A stretch of 64,000 nucleotides of DNA from Mycoplasmopsis gallinacea (GCF_012220205.1 NZ_CP047225.1:186001-250000); one strand, 5' to 3'. Counted from the stretch's first letter, positions 20,655 through 32,506 are shown. The notes: generated by a model from the sequence alone, not told the origin. Program-made: numbers and translations.

Positions 20655-21170
20655 ATGCCTAAATTTAAAACTAAAATAAAAAAACCAGAGTTTTATACTT
20701 TATTATTCTTAATATTTTTATTTGTATTATTGCTTTTAATATGGGTTTTAATTCCTTTTACAATTGGTTATAAAAAACCAGAATACGTTCCTTCTGAAAC
20801 AGATTTATCAGAAGAAGAATTTTATTCAAAGTTAGGAAGCGAAATTGCTACTATTAAATTGCTTACATATATAGGAAACTCACTTATTCTAATCTTTTTT
20901 GTTGTGTATATTATTTTAGCAAGACACAAAATAAAATTAGGATATGGTTTTTTTATAACTTGAATAATAATTTTTATTATTTTATCAACAATGCCTTTTA
21001 TTAGAGGTATTTCTCAAATGCATATTATTGAACTTTGAGTTGGTTCATTAATTACTGTTGTTAATATTTTATTAATTATTACTTTAAGTTATTTAACTTT
21101 TAAATTACATGTTGATCGTAAAATTCATAATTATCAATGATATAAAATACATAAAGGAAAGGGAACATAA
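20655..21170 (+). CDS. Polytopic membrane protein between the binding protein and malF
   Basis: The 171-residue protein starts MPKFKTKIKKPEFY. A first helix is followed by an external loop with acidic residues (KPEYVPSETDLSEEEFYSK). Three more helices follow at about residues 74-94, 98-115 and 120-150, then a basic tail (LHVDRKIHNYQWYKIHKGKG). I recognise no family. The stop overlaps the malF start in TAATG, so it is translationally coupled to the permease, and it begins 5 bases after the binding-protein gene. Confidence 0.8.
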
Positions 21171-21309
21171 TGGATAAACTGAAGTTATACAATTGATATG
21201 GCGAAGAATTTGATTTGATTGTTCCTGAAAATGGAGAAACTCTCAAAGCATATAAACATCAAGTCAATAATCTTTTTGATAGGCTTATAGATAATGTTAA
21301 AAATCGTGA

Positions 21310-21393
21310 AAAAATTGATAAAGACTTGTTCTTAAGAGCCAAAGCAAAAATTAACGATAATTTAAAGCGTGAATTAAATAGTCATAAAATTGC
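21310..21393 (+). repeat. Left copy of an 84-bp target duplication
   Basis: Bases 21310-21393 recur at 23266-23349, abutting the IS on both sides. They start AAAAATTGATAAAG and end CATAAAATTGC. Confidence 0.92.
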
Positions 21394-21525
21394 CCTAACT
21401 TTGACACTTTGGTCTTTTTTAAGACTTTTTGAATTTCTTAATATATTACATATATTAAGAAATTTTTTATTTTTTTATTTCATATATAGTAAATATATGG
21501 TATAATATGGTAAAAAGGACAAATT

Positions 21526-23184
21526 ATGGCATCAGTACAAATCATCAAAAAGAATAAAACACAATATGTAAGAATCGTAGAATCATATTGAGATAAAGAA
21601 ACTAAAAAACCAAAAATTAGAGAAGTAAAATTTTTAGGTAAATTAGAAGATCTTACAAAAGATAATCCAAACTTCATTGAAGAATTAAAAGAATCTGTTA
21701 GTTCAAAGAAAAATCAAAAACAAAAAGATAGAAACGAACAAATTTTACAAATCATGAATTCTTTAAAATTGGACAAATTTAAAGGAACAGAAATTAAAGG
21801 ATATGGAAATTTAGTTTACGAAGAAATCATAAATTATCTAGAATTACCAAATTTCTTAAATGACTTACAAAAGAAAAATAGTAGGTCAAAATATGACCTA
21901 GCATCAATTACAAAAATGCTAATTTTAACAAGAATTTTAGAACCATCTTCTAAAAGAAGTTCAGTTGAAAAAATTAAAAAATATTGATACAAATTTGATG
22001 ATAGTTTGAAAGACATTTATAGATCACTTGAGTTTTTACAGGATAAAAAAGCGGATATTTTAAAACATTTAAATGAACAATTTGTAGACAAAATTAACAG
22101 AAATTTAACATTCTGTTTCTATGACGTTACAACTGTTTATTTTGAAAGTTTTATACCTGATGAACTTAGAAAATTTGGTTTTTCAAAAGACAATAAAGTT
22201 AACCAAACTCAAGTTGTTTTAGGTCTTTTAATCGACGATATGGGAATACCGATTTATTATGATTTATTCCCTGGAAACACATCTGATTTCTTGACTTTAA
22301 AACCTGTTTTAGAGAATATAAAAAGAGACTTAGGTATAGATAAAATTACTATTGTTGCAGATAGAGGTTTAAACTCAAAAAGTAACTTATTAGCCATAAA
22401 ACAAGCAGGATACGATTACATAATGGCTTACAAAATCAAAGGTAAAGAAAATAAAATTGAAGGAATTTATGATCTTGATACATATAAAATGATGTATGAA
22501 GAATTCAGTGTGAAAAAACAAGATCACAAAGAGCTTTTTAAATCTAATAATACCTTTTATGAAATTGACAATAAACTGATTTTAACTTTCTCTGGAAAGA
22601 GACAAAGAAAAGATAAAAAAGATCGTGAAAGACTTATTAAAAAAGCTGAAAAATTACTCAATTTATCAGCTATAAAATCAGAAATGAAAAGAGGTGGTAA
22701 GAAGTATTTAAAACTTTCAGCTAACGAAGTTGAGTTAGATCATCAAGCGATTTTGAAAGATGAAGCCGCAGATGGATTTTATGGAATTTTAACATCTCAT
22801 GAAGATATGGATGAAATGGAAATTATTGAACAATATTCAAAACTTTGAAAAATAGAAGAAAGTTTTAGAGTGATGAAAACAAACTTTGAAGTAAGACCAA
22901 TTTATCTTTCAACTGAAAAGACAATCAAAGGACATTTTTTAATTTGCTTCCTTGCACTCACGATTCAAAGATATTTAGAATTTGTTCTTGAATATTGTGG
23001 TTATCCGCTTCCTACGAATAAAATAATTGAATCAATTAAAAATCAAAAATTATCAATTATCCCAGAAATAAATACTTATATTAAATCAGAAGAATCTGAA
23101 GAGTTCAAAACTATATTAAAAGTTCTTGGACTTAAACCAATTGAAACTATTGGTAAATGTGAAGACGTAAAATTTACTATATAG
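21526..23184 (+). CDS. IS1634-family DDE transposase, copy 2
   Basis: The 552-residue protein matches copy 1 in every translated segment. Asp200, Asp279 and Glu444/445 are the presumed active-site acids. The ATG follows AAAAGGACAAATT and a TATAAT at 21501-21506 within the left end of the element. The stop lies 81 bases before the right end, with the hairpin between. Confidence 0.94.
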
Positions 23185-23202
23185 GAATTGTGATATAAAA
23201 AC

Positions 23203-23242
23203 GACGAATAGCTCTATATTGTAGGGTTATTCGTCGTTTTAA
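23203..23242. terminator. Bidirectional terminator of the IS1634-family transposase
   Basis: ACGACGAATA pairs with TATTCGTCGT, flanked by A-run and T-run. The same hairpin is at 6577-6620 in copy 1 and, in diverged form, in both solo ends. It should block read-through from the IS into malF. Confidence 0.8.
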
Positions 23243-23265
23243 GTTTTAAAAGTGTCAAACTTAGG

Positions 23266-23349
23266 AAAAATTGATAAAGACTTGTTCTTAAGAGCCAAAG
23301 CAAAAATTAACGATAATTTAAAGCGTGAATTAAATAGTCATAAAATTGC
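23266..23349 (+). repeat. Right copy of the 84-bp target duplication
   Basis: Same as 21310-21393. It carries malF codons 47-75 and is in frame with the rest of malF. Confidence 0.92.
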
Positions 23350-26157
23350 ATATCAAAACAAAATTAAAGTTTTAAAAGACTCAATAAGCAATTTAAACTT
23401 TGCTAAAAGTATGACAAAAATGCTTAAGAAAGAATTATCTAAGCTTAGAAAAAGTAAAAATCAGTTACTTAAATATGCTAAAGATTTTGAATATTCGCTT
23501 ACTAAAACAACTGATGAACTCGAAACAAAAAAAGATAAAATAAAAAACTTAATTAATAAAACTGCTCTCGATGAACATGAGTTATTTAAAAAATACGCTA
23601 TTTTTTCAATTATTTTAATTTACATTCAAAAAAATGAAGATCGAGAATTCAAAATCGATAAAATCAAACAATATTTAGTCGATGCTGAGGTTAACTTTAT
23701 AAGTAAATTGAATAATCCGGATCAATTTTTCAAAGATATTTATTTACAATTGGAACAAAAAAGATCTTCCTTTTTAGAAAATCAATCACTTTTAAAAGAA
23801 AAATATTTAAAAAGTTATAAATTACAAAAACAACTTTACGAAAACGAAAAGTACAACATAAAACTTTCAGCAAAACAGAAAATTTTAGAGCTTGAATTTG
23901 ACTATAATGAAAAATTAACTTCAAGCAGAAAAAAAGTATATGAATATAGAGATGCAGCAAAAGAAAAAATTGAAAAGCATAAACAAGAAATTTTAAATGT
24001 TGAAAGTAAAAATATTTCTTACTTAAAACAACTTAAAAGTAGTGGAAAAGTTAATGTAAAAAATCTTAAAATTGCTTATAAAAACAATTTAAAAAATATA
24101 AGTACTAAGGCAATTGAACATATACAAAATAATTTTGCAGAATTTTTAAATAATAAATTCGAAGATAAAAATTATGCTTCTTTATTTTTGGAAAATAAAA
24201 ATCTTAATTTGGTTTTAAAATCCGCTTCAAGTGAAGACTCAATTTTAATTAATATTGCTTATAAATATTATTTCAGCAAAGCCAACTTATATGCTGTTAA
24301 AAAAGAATATAAAAATCTTTTTAAAGCTAAATTTCTAGAAAAACAGTCTGCAATACTTTCTAAATATACTTATGAAGGAAAATTCAAAAAAGAAGTTTCT
24401 GTGGCTTTAAATGAATATGTAATAGACAGCGATTCAACTAGATTAAAATTTTTAAATGAAAAAATTGAAGCTATATATGAGCTTGAAAAACTCAAAATTA
24501 CTAATGCATTTGAAACTGAAAAAGAAAATTATAAAAATAAAAAACAAATTCTTAAAAAAGAATATAAAAATAAATTAAAAGAATTAATAGTTAAAAAGAA
24601 AAATAAAGAAATTTCTGAACAAGCTGTTAAAAACAAAAAAACAGAGTATAAAATTTTATATAAAGAAGCTCTTTATTCTTTAAAACTTGAATCAAATGTT
24701 TCTAAAAATAAAGAAATTTTGAAAACAAGTTTCTGAAGAAAACTTGCTGAAAATAAGGTTAATCGAAAAATAAAAGAAAGCAAAATTAATGAAGCTCAAA
24801 AAACTATCCCAACAGAGTGTATTAAATCAATTAAATTTTGAGCCTTTATTTTAGGATTTATTTTACCTGGGCTTCCTGAAATTATCTTCTTTAAGCAATA
24901 TTTAAAAGGTGCTATTTTACTTATTGCTTCTACTTTAATTTATTCACTAATAATTCCATTTACATTTGGTGCTTATTGAGATAAAATGGGTGGGATTCCT
25001 GGTCTTAGCGACCTTGGTGCTAGTGTGCACCATTTAACGAAAAATAACTATAATTTTGCCGATGCTCGTTATTATCTTTTTGGTGGTGTTATTTCAGTTA
25101 TTTTATTTGTAATGAGTTTTATTTACTTACTAGTTAGTGCAATTGGTGCTTATAGAGTTGCTAAATATATGCAACAAGGTTCAAGACCAAGTTTATGAAG
25201 TCATACTAAATATTGATTAAATACTAGTGGTTTCCCTTGAATGATTTCTCTTGTTGGGTGAATTTTAATGATTTTTATCGTCGCAACTCCAGTTATCACT
25301 TCTGTTCTTATTTCATTTACAAATTACGGATTTAATCACGAAGCTCCTACAAAAATTGTCGAATGAGTTGGGCTTAAACAATGAGGAAGCTGATGAACTT
25401 ATCGTAAACTTGATTTAATTACATCTATTTCTCACGTAATTACATGAACATTAATTTGAACAGTATTTTCAACTCTTATTCCAATTGGATTAGGAATTAT
25501 AATCGCTATTTTAAATAATAATAGTCGAATCAAAGGTAAAAAAATATTTAGATTAATCTTTATTTTACCATGAGCTATACCGGCTTTTGTTACTCTTACA
25601 TTTTTAAGAAACTCTTTCCAAGCTGGTGATACAAGTTATATTAACCTAATTCTTCTAAAATTAGGAATAATTAGTAAATCAGTTGACTGACTAAATAAAA
25701 TCAGTACAGCAAGAATTTTGGTTATTTTAGTTCAAACATGAATTGGTTATGCTTGAATATTTATGTTAGTAACTGGTAATTTACAATCAATTTCTAAAGA
25801 TATTTATGAAGCAGGTTCAGTTGATGGTGGAAAAAATAGACAATTATTCTGATATTTAACTCTTCCATCTCTTTTAGCTTCTATTGCCCCAATGTTGATA
25901 GGTCAATTTGTTGGTGCATTTAACAACTTCACCACAATTTCTCTTTTCACAGGTGGTGGACCACTTTACGAAAATTCAACTTTCTTTAAAGAAGGTGCTA
26001 CTGATATTATTATTTCATGAGTATATAAATTCACAACTGGTGCAATCCAACTCGATGGAAACCAAGCTTTTGCAGCTGCACTTGTAACACTTGCATCATT
26101 ATTTAGTATTGCTCTTGCTGCTCGTGGATTTATTAAATCAATGTCAAGGAGGGATTA

Positions 26158-27114
26158 ATGTTTAATTTATTTAGAAATTCTTTTTATAAAAGCAACGCAA
26201 ACAAAATTAGAATTAATGAACGAAAATTAGCACCTAAAAGAATTAATTTTAATGAATCAGACTATAAACCTCCTACAACAATGGAAATAATTTGATTGTT
26301 TTTTAATTATTTAATTTTAATTTTTTGAGCTTTAATTATTTTATTTCCTATTATTTCGCTTGTTATTGCTGCCTTCAATACTAATAATCCAAGGTATATT
26401 GCAATTACACCTTTTAAATTTGGTTTTGATAATTTCAGTTATCTTTTTAGTTCTGAACGTAGTTTATTTTTAAGATGATATGGAAATACTTTGTATATCT
26501 CGGTTCTTACAATGCTTATTTCTACATCTGTAGTTGCGCTTAATGCTTATGCATATTCGAGATTTAAATTTGCTGGTTCTAAGCACTCTCTTACAATCAT
26601 TATGTTCTTGCAAATGATTCCCGCAACTTCATCATTAATTACTTTGTTTATGCTTGTAAAATTAGGAGATTCAGTTGGTATCTCTCCTGTTTCTATGTTA
26701 GTGATTATTTACTCTGGTGGTGCAATTTCAGCTAATACATTTATGCTTAAAAGTTACCTTGATACAGTAAGTAAAGAGCTTGATGATTCAGGAAAAATCG
26801 ATGGATGTAATAACTGAGGATTATTTTTCAGAATTTTACTCCCAGTTATTAGACCTGCTCTTATAATGGTGGCTCTTTGATCATTTTTAACACCGTTTAC
26901 AGATGTTATCTTGCCTAAATTTGTTCTTATTGAAAACTCAGATAAAACACTACCTATTGGTTTAGATACATTTCTTAATGCTGAACCAAAACATATTAAT
27001 GCAGGTGCTTATGCAGCAGGTTCTCTTCTTGCTTCACTCCCAGCGTTTTGCTTATTTATGTATCTTCAAAAATATATTGTTGGTGGTCTTAGTGATGGAG
27101 CCGTGAAAGGATAA
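26158..27114 (+). CDS. malG: Maltodextrin ABC transporter permease MalG
   Basis: This is the second membrane subunit of the importer. The 318 residues begin with a basic cytoplasmic segment (residues 1-40), then six hydrophobic segments starting IIWLFFNYLILIFWALIILF. The EAA-type signature SKELDDSGKIDGCNNWGLFF, where the ATPase docks, lies near residue 205. The start ATG overlaps the malF stop in TAATG and is preceded by AAGGAGGGA, one of the best ribosome sites in the window, so MalG can be made even if malF is poorly translated. malK follows after 3 bases. Confidence 0.93.
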
Positions 27115-27117
27115 AAA

Positions 27118-28326
27118 ATGTGATTTAAAAAAGAAAATAAAAATGTTGATTCTAATTTAGACCTTGATATTTCTAGTGGTTTTGAAACAATAGATTTAGA
27201 TAAATTAGTTAGTGAAGTGGGACAAGTTTATAAAGAAAGTAATGGTGCTCATATTAATTTAGTAAATATTTCTAAAAAATATGAAGGTAATGAAAAATAC
27301 ACACTTGATAATATTAATTTAGAAATCAAACCAGGTACATTTTGTATCTTTTTAGGTCCATCTGGTTGTGGAAAAACAACCCTTCTTAGAATGATTGCAG
27401 GTCTTAACTCAATTACCAAAGGAGATCTTCTTTTTAACAACAAAAGATACAACAATTTAGCTCCTAGCGAAAGAAATATAGCAATGGTTTTCCAATCTTA
27501 TGCTCTTTATCCACATATGAATGTATATAATAACATTTCATTTGGATTAAAAATGGCAAAAGAAAGAAAAGATATTATCGATCGAAGAGTTAAAGATGTT
27601 GCTAAAATTTTAAAAATTGAAGATTATCTTTATCGTAAACCCAGAGATCTTAGTGGTGGACAACGTCAAAGGGTAGCAATTGGTAGAGCTATTGCTCGTA
27701 AACCTCTTGTGTTCTTAATGGATGAACCGCTTTCAAACCTTGATGCAAAACTACGTGAAAGTATGCGTAGAGAAATAGTTAATATTCATAGAATGCTTAA
27801 TACAACAAGTATTTACGTTACACATGATCAACTTGAAGCTATGACTATGGGAGATCAAATAGTTGTGTTTAATGATGGAAAAATTCAGCAAAGCGGAACA
27901 GGAAGAGACTTATATTTCAAACCTGCTAATCTATTTGTTGCAAAATTCATCGGTTCTCCAACAATGAATACTTTTGACGCAATTTATCAAGATGGTCTTA
28001 TTAAATACAAAAATTTATTTGCTTTTAATGTTGATAAAGAAGTTGCTGATAAATTAAATGAAAATCAAAAATTAGAGATAGGTTTTAGAAGTGAAGATAT
28101 TAAAATTTCTAGCCACTTCTCTGAAAATAGTATTAAAGGAAAAATTAACAATATTGAACTTATTGGTAAAGATCAACTTATTGCCGTAACTATTGATTCA
28201 GATACTGAATTTATAATTAATGCGCCAAATGATGTTTTCTTTAATTTATATCAAGAAGTTTATATTGAGTTTGTAAATTCGAGAATTCATATCTTTGACA
28301 AAGAAAGTGAAAATCGTGTCAACTAA
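27118..28326 (+). CDS. malK: Maltodextrin ABC transporter ATPase (MalK/MsmX type)
   Basis: The cytoplasmic ATPase powers sugar import. The 402 residues comprise a roughly 40-residue acidic extension, then the nucleotide-binding domain: Walker A GPSGCGKTT, Q-loop FQSYALYPHM, signature LSGGQRQR, Walker B VFLMDEP, D-loop SNLDAK, and the H-loop THDQ. The C-terminal beta-rich TOBE region (ELIGKDQLIAVTIDS) is present but short. The ATG at 27118 is directly followed by TGA as Trp (MWFKKENK). The N-terminal extension is unlike standard MalK and might contact the coiled-coil part of MalF; that is speculation. Confidence 0.94.
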
Positions 28327-29011
28327 ATATTTAAATAAAACTCGTGATTTCTTTTTAAATAATTCATATTTAAAAAGAAAAATATTGTTGTTATTAGTAA
28401 GTATTTTTTCTTTAATATCTCTTATCTTATTATCTATTTTATATATAAAATTTAAACAAAGAGTTGATGAAGAATTCACTTTTTTGTCTGGCTCATTTTT
28501 TAGTGAAGCTGATAAAAAATCTTATGAATCAAATCCAGAAAAGTTTCTTTTATTTAAGGAAACTAACTCAAGAAGTTTTCAACTTCTTAAAATTTTTTCA
28601 GGATTGAATTTTTCACTTATAACATTATTTAGTTTAAATGTTATTATTACTGCAATAATGATTGTTTATTTATTGAAAAATAAAGACAATGGAGATTATT
28701 TATTTAAATATATTATTTTAATTTCTTCATTAACTTTTATTTTAACTTTCTTCTTGATTTCTCTTCAACCAAGTGAAACATCAAGGATAGAACAAATTGT
28801 AGTAGGTAATAATAAAATGAGAATAACCGTAACTATGCAAAAAATGAGTTATATGCTTGCTTGAATTACTTTGTTGTTCTCTTTCTGTTGCCTTACATTT
28901 TCAATTATGGCAAAACGTAGATATGGATTTTTAACAAAAGATATAACATTAAATAAAAAAGAAATAGAAACTCAGCAATTAAAAGAACAAATTAATGAAA
29001 TTTTAAATTAA
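28316..29011 (+). CDS. Polytopic membrane protein after malK
   Basis: The protein has about 231 residues. The frame is open from 28295 (TTG), but GTG at 28316 is a likelier start; both overlap malK. A first helix (RKILLLLVSIFSLISLIL) is followed by an external stretch with FFSEADKKSYESNPEK. Helices lie near residues 95-125 and 135-155, and a last one near 190-210. The C-terminus is charged (NKKEIETQQLKEQINEILN). I recognise no family. It is the last gene before a strong terminator, so it closes the transporter operon. Confidence 0.75.
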
Positions 29012-29020
29012 AAAAATCTG

Positions 29021-29055
29021 AATAACAGCAAGAAGTTTCTTGTTGTTATTTTTGA
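29021..29055 (+). terminator. Terminator of the transporter operon
   Basis: A 14-bp stem with one G-T pair (29021-29034 with 29037-29050) is followed by T-rich sequence. Confidence 0.8.
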
Positions 29056-29127
29056 TATAAAAATTTTTTATTTATCATATCAAGAATTTTAATTATGACT
29101 TGTTTATAAGTTATAAAATTTCAAATT

Positions 29128-30870
29128 ATGAAATTTCTTAATTTAGTAAAACAATTTTTATGAGAATGACAATATAAAAAAATAGTTGAAAAACAAAAGC
29201 GAAATTTTTTCGCAAATTGAGATAATCCAAAATATTTTGATAAAAAATGAAATTTAGATTATAAAAATATTGATATTAAAGATAGAAGCGTTCAAAATAA
29301 TTTTAAAACAATAGGTAGTAATGTTGTTTATCAGGTTTTAGTCTATAATTTTGCAGACGGAAACAATGATGGAATTGGTGATTTTATTGGTTTAAAAAAC
29401 AAAATTCCTTATTTTGTGAATTTAAAAGTGGATCAACTTTGATTAAGTCCGATCCATCCTTCAACTAGCTATCACGGTTATTCTGTTATTGATTTTTGTG
29501 ATGTTGCCGAGCAATTAGGTGGAATGAATGCTTTCTTAGACTTTTTAGATGAAGCACATAAAAACGGAATCAAAGTTTATTTAGATATGGTTTTTAATCA
29601 CACTTCATATGAACATCCTTGATTCCAAAAAGCATTATTAGGAGATAAAAAATACGAAAATTTTTATCGCTTTACAGAAGACTTTTGCGATGAAGATATA
29701 AAAACAGACACAAATACACATCGTAAAAGATACCCAAATTTAAATCAAAATATTTTTGGAACCAACAAAAAATTTCTTGGTCGCTTTTGAGCAGGTATGC
29801 CTGATTTAAATTTAGATAATCCTGAAGTTATTGATCAACTTATTGCAATTCAAAAATTCTGAGTTTCACTTGGTGTAGATGGTTTTAGATATGATGCATA
29901 TGCTGAGTATTTTTCAAGTGAGATAGAGACAAAGAACAATTTTAATGAAAGTAAAATTTTTGCACTTTTAAGAAAAGAAAGTGAAAAAATAAACCCAAAT
30001 ATTTTTATGTTTGGTGAATGACTTGAAGATGGAATAAAAGCATTAGAATATTCAAAATTTAATGATGAAAAAGCACTTGATACAAGTTATGATGGAATGC
30101 ATTGAAAAGAAAAAATAGATGTAAGAATAAGTTATGAAAATTTATTAAACTTAGTTAATAAATATAGTCAAAATAGTAGCGATTGAATGCCTTTTTTATC
30201 AAATCACGATGTTATGAGGTGACTTGATAATTATCGACAAAAATTTTTAAAAATTAAAGAGAATAAGTTATTAAAGAAAAAACCAAGCGCTAGTGAAATT
30301 GATGCATTAAAAATAGCAATTTTTGTTCTTTTAGCAATGCCAGCAAGACCTATTTTGTATTACGGAGATGAACTTGGTTATTTTGGAACAAGAACATATG
30401 GGGATCCAGCATTGAGAGAGCCAATGATTTGAAATAATAAAAATGAAATTTGCCAAATTCAAGAAACAAAAATAGATTCATTGAAATCGAAAGTTCTTGC
30501 CACAAGTGCTCTAACTTTACCTTACGTTGAGGAAAATATTTCTAAAAAAGATTCCGTTTATGAATTAATTAAATTTTTGAATGAATTAAGAATAAAATAT
30601 CCATTTTTATCACTTACCGATTCTACAACACTTGATGATCCAAAAGAATATGTAGATTGCGAAGACTATTCAAGCGTTATTATTAGAAAACACAAAAATA
30701 CAATTTTGATGTTTGTGTATAAAAATGATTTTTCAGAAAATCATATTGTTAGAAAAATTTCAAGAAAATATAATTTCAAGTTAATTTACAGTTATAAATG
30801 TATAAACAGAACTTGAGGAATTGAAATGAATAAAAATAGTATGGCTATTTTTGAATTAAAAAGGAAGTAA
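29128..30870 (+). CDS. Cytosolic alpha-amylase-like enzyme (GH13)
   Basis: The 580-residue protein lacks a signal peptide and should act on imported maltodextrin. GH13 landmarks are SPIHPSTSYHGYSVIDF, LDMVFNHTSYEHPWF, the nucleophile Asp256 in GVDGFRYDAY, Glu297 in MFGEWL, and Asp361 in LSNHDVMRW. It is a paralogue of the surface amylase at 15785; the cores are strongly alike and only the N-termini differ (here MKFLNLVKQFLWEWQYKK). Exact product specificity cannot be read from the sequence. The ROK kinase gene starts one base after its stop, suggesting cotranscription. Confidence 0.9.
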
Positions 30871-30871
30871 A

Positions 30872-31750
30872 ATGAAAAAAGCAACAATTGATATAGGTGG
30901 AACAAATACTCGTTTTGCTATTTTTGAAGATAACAAAATTGTCTTTAAAGAAAAATTTTTAACCAATAAAAACAATTACAAAGAAACTTTAGATAAACTT
31001 ATAGAATTAATAAATTTTCATAATATAGAAAATTTAGCACTTTGTATCCCTGGCCCTGCTAATTATAAAGATGGCATTGTTTATGAAACACCAAATTTAC
31101 CAAGTTGAACCAATTTAGATGTTAAAAATTACTTGCTTTCTAGGGCAAAAATTAATAAAATAATTTTTCAAAATGATGCAAACGCAATGGCTTATGCAGC
31201 TCATAAAAAATACAACGATGCAGCAAATGGGTACACTCAATTTTTTACTATAAGCACAGGATTTGGTGCTGGTTTAGTTATTGAAGATAAAATAATTAAC
31301 GGTTTCAATTTTCAAGCTCAAGAAATAGCTAAAATGCCTACAGGAAATAAGTTAGATAATTATTATCACCTTTCTCCTTATGCTGCTGAATTGTATGTAT
31401 CTGGTACAGGTTTTGAACTGCAAGCAAAATCACAAGGATTACAAAAAAGAGCAAAAGAAGTGCTCGATGATTATCATTTAGGTATAAACTATGCTGTAAA
31501 AATAGTTGAAAACGCAATCGAAGCACTAGCAAAAACAATGGCTTGCAGTTGTGCGTTAATTAATCCAAATTTAATTGTAATTGGTGGCACTGTTGCTCAA
31601 AATGCACCTTTTATAATTCAAAAAGCTTTTGTTAAATTGAAAGAATATGTGTGAAAAACACAATATGATAATTTAAAATTAGTTATTGATGATAGTGGTG
31701 ATGATTTAGCTTTAATGGGGCTTGATTTATTATTAGAAAATTATTTGTAG
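30872..31750 (+). CDS. ROK-family sugar kinase, probable glucokinase
   Basis: The enzyme would phosphorylate glucose released by the glucosidases and the GH65 phosphorylase. The 292 residues begin with the phosphate-binding DIGGTNTRFAIF, followed by the catalytic-loop FQNDANAMAYAA, the second phosphate motif STGFGAGLVI and IGGTVAQNAPF. The cysteine-rich zinc loop typical of many ROK proteins is missing: in its place lies YYHLSPYAAELYVSGTG, with no cysteine. The sugar is inferred from its place in the island. The gntR gene follows after 37 bases with its own promoter. Confidence 0.85.
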
Positions 31751-31773
31751 CTCGTAAAACGTATAAAATTTAT

Positions 31774-31779
31774 TATAAT
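31774..31779 (+). promoter_or_regulatory. -10 box of the gntR gene, probably leaderless
   Basis: TATAAT ends 8 bases before ATG 31788, in a 37-bp intergenic gap. Confidence 0.5.
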
Positions 31780-31787
31780 ACATAATT

Positions 31788-32483
31788 ATGAGTGAGATTA
31801 AAGAAGAAAATAAAATAAAAGTTAATAAAACAGATATAGTTGCTGGGTATTTAATTGATTTAATTCAAAGTGGGAAAGTTCCTGTTAATAAAATAATGCC
31901 ATCAGAACATCAACTCATGTATCGTTTCGGATGCTCTAGAAGTGTCGTTATTGCTGCATATTCAAAATTACAAACCTTGGGAGCTGTTTATTCAATTTCC
32001 AAAAGAGGATATTTTGTTGCTGAAAATTTCCATAATTTAGTTAAACCTCTAAGTTATTTGATAGGTTCAGACAAATGTAAAGGGAAAGAAATTATTGAAG
32101 GGAAAAAACTTCCTGAATGAATCTTTGACAAAAGAATTATTTTTGTGGAAGACTTTAGAGAATTTGATAAAGAATATTTTAAAAATGACAATTTAATTGG
32201 TGTTTCTAAATATTACATTTCAACAAAAAATTTAAAAGAAAATGAAGTTATTGATGTGGAAGAATCGCTAATTGATTTGCTAATTGATCGTAATGCAATA
32301 AGTAATATTATTTATGATTTAAAATATGAAGATGATCCTTATTTTGGGTTTAAAAAAATTGTTGTTGTTTATTTTTTCGGATACGATGATGACTCAATTA
32401 GTTTATCTGGAAAATTTTGAATTCACCCCGATCATTTTAAATTTAATCATCAGGAATTTTCTTTAAAAAAAGTAATTAAATAA
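31788..32483 (+). CDS. GntR/HutC-type transcriptional regulator of the maltodextrin island
   Basis: The 231 residues have an N-terminal winged helix (IVAGYLIDLIQSGKVP, then MPSEHQLMYRFGCSRSVV as the recognition part, and YSISKRGYFVAEN as the wing). The C-terminal ligand domain resembles the UTRA fold and has been kept at normal length. Its position between the sugar kinase and the pullulanase gene suggests it controls the island in response to a sugar or sugar phosphate. An inverted repeat at 32577-32610, upstream of the next gene, is a candidate operator. Confidence 0.85.
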
Positions 32484-32506
32484 GACTTTTTAAAAGTCTT
32501 ATTTTT
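32479..32506 (+). terminator. gntR terminator
   Basis: TAAGACTT pairs with AAGTCTTA around a short T/A loop, followed by a T-run. It overlaps the gntR stop codon. Confidence 0.8.

Larger units (their letters stand above)
21394..23265 (+). mobile_element. Complete IS1634-family insertion sequence, copy 2 (1872 bp)
   Basis: It has the same length, ends and transposase as copy 1 at 6552-8423, here in plus orientation inside malF. The left end is CCTAACTTTGACACTTT and the right end reads CCTAAGTTTGACACTTT on the other strand. The flanking direct repeat is 84 bp, three times shorter than at copy 1. A bidirectional hairpin terminator lies at 23203-23242. Confidence 0.95.
21170..26158 (+). pseudogene. 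malF: Maltodextrin ABC permease MalF with a giant coiled-coil N-terminus, split by an IS
   Basis: Without the IS and the 84-bp duplication the gene would encode 1010 residues, against roughly 300-500 for usual MalF proteins. Residues 1-560 are charged Lys/Glu-rich coiled coil. The permease part follows: SIKFWAFILGFILPGLPEII, more helices, and the EAA signature region EAGSVDGGKNRQLFWYLTLPS that docks the ATPase. The IS cuts within codon 75. Downstream, a GTG at 23252 inside the IS terminal repeat opens a frame that runs unbroken for 968 residues to 26158, because the duplication restores codons 47-75. So only the first 46 codons are lost from that product. No ribosome site is visible at that GTG. 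Function may be lost or reduced. Confidence 0.85.
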
